Shown here piece by piece: positions 7,092 to 11,709 of a DNA stretch of 11,709 nucleotides. The first letter of the stretch is position 1. Each line of letters starts with the position of its first letter. The DNA lies in the NCBI GenBank assembly GCA_027325115.1, contig DAHWFG010000433.1, forward strand, positions 1-11,709, given 5' to 3'. The DNA is from JAKBCQ01 sp021807585. Lineage in GTDB: Bacteria; Planctomycetota; Planctomycetia; Isosphaerales; Isosphaeraceae. The position numbers were made by a program, and so were the translations under genes. The notes under the pieces were generated by a model. That model saw nothing but the letters and a program-made list of their open reading frames with translations. It was not told where the DNA came from and ran no database searches.

Positions 7092-7334
7092 ATGGCCGAT
7101 CGCGCGGCGAAAGTGGCGGAAAACCTTCCGGGTCGCTTCTACGTCGATTCGACGTGCATCGATTGCGAGCTCTGCCGCGAGATCGCCCCCTCGTTTTTCA
7201 AGCGTCAAGATCGAGCGGGGTACAGCTTCGTTTATCGACAACCCACCGTGGACGTCGATATCGAGGCGTGCCTCGCCGCGGTCGAGGAATGCCCCGTCGA
7301 GGCGATCGGCCAAGACGGCGATCGAAATCGATGA
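7092..7334 (+). CDS. Small single-cluster ferredoxin
   Basis: An 80-residue protein. Cys22, Cys25 and Cys28 (C-I-D-C-E-L-C) with Cys67 (ECPVEAIG) give the standard ligand set of one [4Fe-4S] cluster; Cys60 is an extra cysteine. The region where a second cluster would sit is replaced by a linker with FVYRQPTVDVD, so this is a monocluster electron carrier of the short bacterial type. The ATG at 7092 is preceded by GAGGCG at 7 nt and lies 11 bp after ilvC, so co-transcription is nearly certain. The frame is open further upstream into ilvC, but that part is a shadow of ilvC. Its redox partner is unknown. A link to the iron-sulphur enzyme IlvD of the same pathway would be tempting, but nothing in the sequence shows it. 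Confidence 0.88.
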   Translation: MADRAAKVAENLPGRFYVDSTCIDCELCREIAPSFFKRQDRAGYSFVYRQPTVDVDIEACLAAVEECPVEAIGQDGDRNR

Positions 7335-7588
7335 TCAATCCGCTTTTGTTAATCTAAGTAATCGAGCAACCGTTTATCGAAACGTTCGCGATCCGTAAAT
7401 CCCTAACGCGGCCGAGCCGCGATCTTACCAACCCGACGCGCGAGCGAGGGTCTTCTGATAATATCGTGAACACTTTCAAATGATCATTCGATCGGTCGCT
7501 CGCTTGATCGTATGCTTGATATAATCTCTCCATTCGTTCAATCAAAAGATGCGAGCTGCGCTTAAATGATTGACGAAGACTTAACGAA
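7335..7588. other. Convergent intergenic region
   Basis: This 254-bp gap lies between the end of the ilv operon and the end of the Nramp-like gene. It holds a short GC hairpin (CGCGGC 7407-7412, CGA, GCCGCG 7416-7421) without a clear T run, and an ATGATT/AATCAT dyad (7566-7571 and 7587-7592) straddling the Nramp stop. A 59-63 residue minus-strand frame here is not convincing (no ribosome site, atypical codons). Confidence 0.5.
7407..7421 (+). terminator. Possible terminator hairpin after the ilv operon
   Basis: CGCGGC and GCCGCG pair perfectly around CGA, 72 bp after the ferredoxin stop. Only ATCTT follows, so termination would be weak or factor-dependent. Confidence 0.25.
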
Positions 7589-9022
7589 TCATCGAAACGC
7601 GCTGATCAGGCTGAAACCCGCTACGAGCGTAATGATCACGAACGCGACCCACGCCAAAACGTCGGTCAGCTTGCTCGGCTCGACCCGCGGATCGCGGTCG
7701 CGATACCGCAAATACAACGTCGCGCCGGCGATCAACGGAATCATTATCGCCTGCGCGTAACCCCCGGCGATGATTAACCGTTTCGGCTCGCGGAAGAGAA
7801 AATAAAGCACGAGCGATAATAGCGGATACAGGATGAGCCAGCGGCGAATCTCACGCTCGCGATCGGCCGTCGTCGGCTGCTTGCGAATCTTGGCCAGATC
7901 GAGGAAATCCGCGGTCAACCGCGCGTTCCCCGCCGTCGCCACGTAAAGCGTTTTAAACAGCACAGCCCACGCGCCGATCAAAAACACGATCTTCGTCCAG
8001 GCGCCGATCGGCTTTACATACATTTGAGCCAATGTTTTGATCATCCCCACTCCCTCGGGATGAAGACCCTGGGGATGAAGCACCGCGGCGCCCATGATGT
8101 AAAACGCGATCGTCGCGGTCGTGAATACGATCGTGCTGAACCACGCGTCGACCTGCATCACCCACATCCAGCCCCGCGCTCGCCGCGCCCACGAATCGTC
8201 GGCCGAACGCGCCCCCGCGTAGCGCGCATATCCTTTTTCAATGCACCAATACGGATACGCGAACAACTCGCTCGCCCCCACCCCCGTAATGCCAAACGTC
8301 GAAAACGCGAGCGCGATCCCCGATGTGGGCAACTCGAACGAAAACCCTTTGATTAATTTGTGCATATCAATCGGATAAGGAGTCCACGGCAAACACGCGA
8401 CGCACGCGACGGTCAGAATCGTCACCATCGCAACGAGCAGCGTGGTCACGCGTTCGAGCCGCCGGTATCCTCCCGAAATCAAAAGCAGTATCGCCGCGAA
8501 ACACGTAAGGCTCGCCCAAAAATAATCGGGGTGATCCGCCAGATAGCCTCCGAACGCCGGCGAAACGCTCCCGACAAGCCTTCCCAACCGCGGCATGAAA
8601 CCCGGAAACGCCATATCCGCGGCCTGTCCGACAAGCCCCTCCATCGCCGCGATCTGCGCCTGCGTCGTCAGCATCATGAACAGCCACAACCAGCTCAACC
8701 ACGATGTTCCCAACCGAGGTCCCGGAAGCGTGTCGAGCGCAGCGAGGGTCGTCTTGCCGTGCGAAATCGCGTATCGGCCGAGTTCGATCTGCACAAAGAC
8801 CTTGATCACGCAGCTCAAAACGATCAACCACAAAAGCGTATAACCCTGCTGCGCCCCCATCCCCGTCGTGTTGATCAGTTCGCCGGTGCCGACGATCGAA
8901 GCCGCCAAAATGAGCCCCGGACCGACCTGCCGAAGCGCGTCCAAAAGCCGCGTCGGCGGCTCCTGAACGTCCTCGGGACGCAACGCGTAAGAATCGGGTT
9001 CCGAGTTCGAGGAATCGCTCAT
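7589..9022 (-). CDS. Nramp-superfamily transporter, noncanonical metal site
   Basis: A 477-residue polytopic membrane protein with about 11 hydrophobic segments after a 30-residue cytoplasmic N-terminus. The start of helix 1 (RQVGPGLILAASIVGTGEL, 31-49) and the helix 2-3 region (VIKVFVQIELGRYAI, 72-86) align with the Nramp (NRAMP/MntH, COG1914) family. The classical helix-1 DPGN is replaced by GTGE (45-48), and the helix-6 MPH metal motif by TGVGASELF (246-254). It therefore belongs to the divergent clade with G-S/T-G-E-L, common in Planctomycetes and usually named only Nramp family divalent metal transporter. Transport of Mn2+ or Fe2+ cannot be assumed. The ATG lacks a Shine-Dalgarno sequence. 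It is divergent from queC across a 360-bp gap with an AT-rich, dyad-rich centre. Confidence 0.82.
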   Translation of the reverse strand: MSDSSNSEPDSYALRPEDVQEPPTRLLDALRQVGPGLILAASIVGTGELINTTGMGAQQGYTLLWLIVLSCVIKVFVQIELGRYAISHGKTTLAALDTLPGPRLGTSWLSWLWLFMMLTTQAQIAAMEGLVGQAADMAFPGFMPRLGRLVGSVSPAFGGYLADHPDYFWASLTCFAAILLLISGGYRRLERVTTLLVAMVTILTVACVACLPWTPYPIDMHKLIKGFSFELPTSGIALAFSTFGITGVGASELFAYPYWCIEKGYARYAGARSADDSWARRARGWMWVMQVDAWFSTIVFTTATIAFYIMGAAVLHPQGLHPEGVGMIKTLAQMYVKPIGAWTKIVFLIGAWAVLFKTLYVATAGNARLTADFLDLAKIRKQPTTADREREIRRWLILYPLLSLVLYFLFREPKRLIIAGGYAQAIMIPLIAGATLYLRYRDRDPRVEPSKLTDVLAWVAFVIITLVAGFSLISAFR

Positions 9023-9382
9023 GAGGTTATTGTTTCAGGCGGGAAATAGGGTCGACCGTCGATTGAGTTCGAACATCCTAAGCCGATCACAAACGCCGGT
9101 CCAGACGCCCCGACACCGATTTCATTTGAAATGACCTACTGTTTATATTTTTATGTAAATATAGATAAGATAATAAATATCTATGTATTCTGGTGTTCTT
9201 CAAAAGAGAACCGGGACGAGCGTACCGTTTTGAACCGACCGATCGCGGTCCGTTCGTTCGCGGACTTCAACCGAGGCGTTCTTGTTCGTCCCGGCGCGTC
9301 TCGATACGATCGACTCGTTCACGCCTCCACCGTGATCTCCCGCGGGTACGATCGTTTCGAACCGATTCAGGAAAGGATTTAT
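9023..9382. other. Divergent promoter region, Nramp-like gene / queC
   Basis: This 360-bp gap holds an AT-rich island at about 9121-9210 in otherwise GC-rich DNA. TTGAAA (9126-9131) with TTTTAT 17 bp later (9149-9154) is a possible plus-strand promoter. The queC frame is open back to 9131, but the TTG/ATG-like codons there lack ribosome sites and the translation shows no family similarity, so I treat this part as an untranslated leader. Confidence 0.5.
9145..9184. promoter_or_regulatory. Two overlapping AT-rich inverted repeats
   Basis: ATATTT (9145-9150) pairs with AAATAT (9157-9162), and ATAGATA (9161-9167) pairs with TATCTAT (9178-9184). Both are perfect, with spacers of 6 and 10 bp. Their place midway in the divergent gap suits regulator binding for the transporter, queC or both. 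In AT-only DNA such dyads also arise by chance. Confidence 0.3.
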
Positions 9383-10111
9383 GTGAGCGAATCCGAGGCG
9401 AAGATTCCGGCCCAAGGCCGAGGGGAAAAGGCGGTCGTGCTCTTGAGCGGAGGGCTCGATTCGGCGACGGCGCTCGCCGAGGCCAAGCACGCGGGTTTCT
9501 CGCTCTTCGCTCTGACGATCGGCTACGGCCAGCGGCACGCGGTCGAAAAGCTCGCGGCGCGAAGGGTCGCCGCGGCGATCGGAGTCGAACGTCACCTCGA
9601 ACTCGAAATCGACCTCGGAGCCTTCGGCGGCAGCGCGCTCACCGATTCGATCGAAGTCCCCAAAGATCGCGACGATTCCGCGATCGCGTCGGGAATCCCC
9701 GTCACTTACGTCCCCGCACGCAACACCGTCATGCTTTCGCTCGCGCTCGCGTGGGCCGAAACGCTCGGATCTTTTAACATATTTATTGGTGTAAATTGTG
9801 TTGATTATTCGGGATATCCCGATTGCCGGCCCGAGTTTTTATCGGCTTTTGAAACGCTGGCGAATCTTGCGACCAAAGCGGGGGTCGAACGCACGGGAAC
9901 GTTCCGCGTCCACGCTCCGTTGATTCATCTGACGAAAGACGAGATCATCCGCCGCGGAATCGAACTCGGCGTCGATTATTCGCTCACGCATAGTTGTTAC
10001 GATCCTTCGCCCGCCGGCGAGGCGTGCGGCCGGTGCGATTCATGCCGAATTCGCCGGTCCGCGTTCGAACGCCTCGGTTTGACCGATCCCGTTCCATATA
10101 TTCAAAACTAA
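9383..10111 (+). CDS. queC: 7-cyano-7-deazaguanine (preQ0) synthase
   Basis: A 242-residue protein from a GTG start. The PP-loop SGGLDS (22-27) binds ATP; GYGQRH (48-52), the TYVPARNTVMLS segment (109-119), IGVNCVDYSGYPDCRPEF (135-152) and the zinc ligands Cys205 (THSCY), Cys215, Cys218 and Cys221 (CGRCDSC) are all characteristic of QueC. The enzyme turns 7-carboxy-7-deazaguanine into preQ0 with ATP and ammonia, in the queuosine pathway. The GTG at 9383 is preceded by AGGAAAGGA at about 5 nt and gives the family's usual length; the frame extends 84 codons further upstream without similarity. No other que gene is in the window. An AT-rich codon patch encodes residues 131-146, in contrast to the rest of the gene. 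Confidence 0.95.
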   Translation: MSESEAKIPAQGRGEKAVVLLSGGLDSATALAEAKHAGFSLFALTIGYGQRHAVEKLAARRVAAAIGVERHLELEIDLGAFGGSALTDSIEVPKDRDDSAIASGIPVTYVPARNTVMLSLALAWAETLGSFNIFIGVNCVDYSGYPDCRPEFLSAFETLANLATKAGVERTGTFRVHAPLIHLTKDEIIRRGIELGVDYSLTHSCYDPSPAGEACGRCDSCRIRRSAFERLGLTDPVPYIQN

Positions 10112-10116
10112 TATAT
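10096..10116 (+). other. A/T-only inverted repeat across the queC stop codon
   Basis: ATATATT (10096-10102) and AATATAT (10110-10116) are perfect complements around CAAAACT and include the TAA stop. The stem is weak and no T run follows. Confidence 0.25.
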
Positions 10117-10178
10117 CATAATGATCTTGTATGCTGATCGGGTCGCGCTCGTCGCTCGCGAATCGACCGCGACGGCTC

Positions 10179-10210
10179 AAAAAAAACTCCCGGCCGATTT
10201 CGACCGGGAG
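10179..10210 (-). terminator. Rho-independent terminator of the 7Fe ferredoxin gene
   Basis: On the minus strand CTCCCGG and CCGGGAG form a 7-bp GC-rich stem, extended by two more base pairs after one mismatch, with an AAAT loop, followed by eight T. It lies 92 bp beyond the ferredoxin stop. On the plus strand, after queC, no T run follows the hairpin, so it works for the minus strand only. Confidence 0.9.
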
Positions 10211-10301
10211 ATTCATCGTGGTTCGAATGGAGAAGCTCAGGGAACGAACTTCGTTACGGAGGATCGACGCGGCGGCGCGTGTCGGTTGGCGATCGTCTCG
10301 A

Positions 10302-10601
10302 TCACTTCTTGGCGGGCGTGCACGACTCTCCCTCGAGCGCGTCTTTCTTCTCGGTGATCACCGGGCACTTCGGGCACTCTTCGGCGTTGAGCTCGACGAA
10401 ATCCTTCCATTCCTCGGGAAGGTTATCCTGATGGAAGATCGCCTCGACGGGGCATTCGGGGACGCACGCCTCGCAATCGATGCATTCCTCGGGATGGATA
10501 AATAACATCTGCGCGCCTTCATAAAAGCAATCGACTGGGCAAACCACGACGCAATCCGTGTATTTGCAATCGAAGCAAGGCTCGGCGACGATATGAGCCA
10601 T
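10302..10601 (-). CDS. fdxA: 7Fe ferredoxin ([3Fe-4S][4Fe-4S]), Azotobacter FdI type
   Basis: A 99-residue protein that aligns without gaps to Azotobacter vinelandii ferredoxin I over the first ~75 residues (CxxCKYTDCV, CPVDCFYEG, HPEECIDC, PECPVEAIF, then LNAE and ITEKKD). By that alignment Cys9, Cys17 and Cys50 hold the [3Fe-4S] cluster; Cys21, Cys40, Cys43 and Cys46 hold the [4Fe-4S] cluster; Cys12 and Cys25 are the conserved free cysteines. Three further cysteines (76, 79 and 94) lie in the C-terminal tail, with 76 and 79 forming a CPKC pair absent from FdI. It is a cytoplasmic low-potential electron carrier. The ATG at 10601 follows AAAGGAG by 8 nt; an in-frame TTG at 10622 overlaps that ribosome site and is rejected. 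It lies 178 bp downstream of the prolyl isomerase on the same strand. Confidence 0.93.
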   Translation of the reverse strand: MAHIVAEPCFDCKYTDCVVVCPVDCFYEGAQMLFIHPEECIDCEACVPECPVEAIFHQDNLPEEWKDFVELNAEECPKCPVITEKKDALEGESCTPAKK

Positions 10602-10779
10602 TCGCGAATCTCCTTTCAACAATCGGCGTGCGAAATAAAAACGGTCGAGGTAACGAAGGGGCTCGAGGGGGTGAAGCCCGACGGATGCATTATCTTAAGG
10701 ACCGACCGCGCGGGAATCAAGAAACGCTCGTCCCCGCCGCGGTCGATCCCGCGATCTCTTGAAATCGTCGTTACGACCG

Positions 10780-11358
10780 TTATTTCTTGAGCTTTACGCT
10801 CTTGATCACGATCGTCTCGACCGGCACGGCCTCGTGCGGGCCGACTCGTTTGGTACGAACCTGGGCGATCTTGTCGACGACGTCCATCCCCTCGGTGACG
10901 TGGCCGAACACCGCGTAACCCGGACGCCCCGGCGCCGCGTCGAGATTCCGATTGTCGGTGTGATTGATGAAAAACTGACACGTCGCCGAATCGGGATCCG
11001 AAGTCCGAGCCATCGCGATCGTGCCGCGCTTATTGCTCACGCCGTTGTCCGATTCGTTCTTGATCCCCTTGCCCACGCCTTTGGTCTTTTCGCGCAGGTT
11101 CTTATCAAGCCCGCCCCCCTGAATCATGAAATTGGGGATCACGCGGTGAAAAACCAGATCGTCGTAAAAACCGGCATCCACATATTTAAGAAAGTTATCG
11201 ACGGTGATCGGCGCCTTGGCGCGATCGAGTTCGATCGTGATCGAGCCCATCGAGGTTTCCATGACGACGACGGGGTGATCGTCCGCGGCGTGAGTTTGCG
11301 TGTTCATCAGTATCGCGAACGCCCCCGTGAGTATGAACGACAAGATTGATCGAATCAT
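10780..11358 (-). CDS. Exported cyclophilin-type peptidyl-prolyl cis-trans isomerase
   Basis: A 192-residue protein. Residues 1-25 are a signal peptide (ILSFILTGAFAILM core, cleavage likely after THA or HAA). The cyclophilin fold fills the rest: METSMGSITIELD, the active-site VFHRVIPNFMIQGGG with Phe70, Arg72, Phe77 and Gln80, the core SATCQFFINHTDN (124-136) and GYAVFGHVTEGMDVVDKI. The size and arrangement match bacterial periplasmic PpiA-type enzymes, with a loop (DKNLREKTKGVGKGIKNE) typical of bacterial members. It speeds proline isomerisation during folding of exported proteins. The ribosome site is weak (GAGATG). It precedes the 7Fe ferredoxin by 178 bp; a shared transcript is possible but no functional link is evident. 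Confidence 0.93.
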   Translation of the reverse strand: MIRSILSFILTGAFAILMNTQTHAADDHPVVVMETSMGSITIELDRAKAPITVDNFLKYVDAGFYDDLVFHRVIPNFMIQGGGLDKNLREKTKGVGKGIKNESDNGVSNKRGTIAMARTSDPDSATCQFFINHTDNRNLDAAPGRPGYAVFGHVTEGMDVVDKIAQVRTKRVGPHEAVPVETIVIKSVKLKK

Positions 11359-11709
11359 CGTGTGTCATCTCGTTAGTGAAAATCCGGTTCGCCCCGACCT
11401 GGGACGACGCGTTTTCCGAGAGTGGGACCAAAATCGCCGCACCCGCGGCGATCTCCCGATCCTCCCGACGTCCTGAACTTTACGGAACCTGGAACGCATT
11501 GTCCAGAGGATCAAACCTTTCGGAAACCCGTGCGCAAAGAAAGGGAGAATCTCGTTCCCACGGCGAACCGACCCGGTTAATGAACGCGCGAGCGCGTAAG
11601 CGTTCCAATTCGATTGCATCCCGATCAATGCTTGAGCGATCGATCGTCACGCCGAACTTTTCACTCGATCACCCATCCGCGAACCGGATCGCGAATATTC
11701 TTTCGATAG
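11359..11709. other. Right-hand region without a convincing gene
   Basis: This 351-bp stretch lies upstream of the prolyl isomerase. I see no protein with recognisable similarity. An 87-codon minus-strand frame (11365-11628) starts with TTG, has no ribosome site and uses AGG/AGA/CGG codons unlike its neighbours. The only structured element I can support is the hairpin at 11433-11452. The promoter of the prolyl isomerase gene should lie between that hairpin and 11359. Confidence 0.5.
11429..11452 (-). terminator. Possible intrinsic terminator upstream of the prolyl isomerase
   Basis: ATCGCCGC (11433-11440) and GCGGCGAT (11445-11452) are perfect 8-nt complements around ACCC. On the minus strand the stem runs into a short T run (ATTTTGG). 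It could end a transcript coming from beyond the right edge. Confidence 0.4.

Noticed and set aside
5878..7092. 404-residue open frame on the minus strand, antisense to all of ilvC and the end of ilvN
   Set aside because: ilvC on the plus strand is complete and unmistakable; the antisense frame is low in stops because of codon bias and shows no family similarity.
7354..7545. Small minus-strand frame (59-63 residues) in the convergent gap
   Set aside because: No ribosome site, atypical TTA/AGA/ATA codons and no recognisable similarity.
9131..9382. N-terminal extension of queC by 84 codons
   Set aside because: It exceeds the usual QueC length, starts in an AT-rich promoter-like segment without a ribosome site, and the GTG at 9383 has an excellent one.
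11365..11628. 87-codon minus-strand frame upstream of the prolyl isomerase
   Set aside because: TTG start without a ribosome site, atypical Arg codons and a terminator-like hairpin within it.
1..11709. CRISPR array, tRNA, rRNA, insertion sequence or phage genes
   Set aside because: Scanning both strands showed no regular spaced repeats, no tRNA T-arm and acceptor pattern, no transposase or integrase motifs and no terminal inverted repeats; the frequent CGATCG is not a spaced array.

Overview
The window looks like a chromosomal segment of a GC-rich member of the Planctomycetota. The assignment rests on the style of the proteins: membrane-anchored SGNH hydrolases with an embedded TPR-like insert, a DUF5989 protein ending FLYTLF, an acetolactate synthase small subunit with a charged N-terminal extension, and an Nramp-like transporter carrying GTGELI. 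No rRNA or other phylogenetic marker is present, so this is an inference. The DNA is packed with the palindrome CGATCG, at about 70 copies counted by eye.

Layout: (1) 1-2501, plus strand: two tandem paralogous SGNH/GDSL-type proteins. The first is cut by the left edge and the second starts inside the first one's stop codon (ATGA). (2) 2552-4928, minus strand: read in its own direction, a small Hpt phosphotransfer protein, then a secreted/membrane M48 (Ste24-like) zinc protease, then a DUF5989 membrane protein that converges on the SGNH pair. (3) 5364-7334, plus strand: ilvN, ilvC and a small single-cluster ferredoxin, probably co-transcribed, behind a leader of more than 250 nt holding a terminator-like hairpin. 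(4) 7589-9022, minus strand: a noncanonical Nramp-superfamily transporter, divergent from (5) queC (9383-10111, plus), with a very AT-rich, dyad-rich segment between them. (6) 10302-11358, minus strand: an exported cyclophilin-type prolyl isomerase, then an Azotobacter FdI-type 7Fe ferredoxin followed by a strong intrinsic terminator.

Functionally this is mostly housekeeping: branched-chain amino acid synthesis (IlvN regulates acetolactate synthase, IlvC is the next enzyme; ilvB is not in the window), preQ0/queuosine synthesis (QueC), electron carriers, envelope proteolysis and protein folding. I see no phage, IS, CRISPR, toxin-antitoxin or defence module, no tRNA or rRNA, and no convincing new multi-gene system. 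The points most worth a second look are the CGATCG over-representation, the SGNH tandem with the nearby DUF5989 gene, the ilvN leader hairpin, the start of the M48 protease, the degenerate metal-site motifs of the Nramp-like protein and the extra cysteines of the 7Fe ferredoxin.
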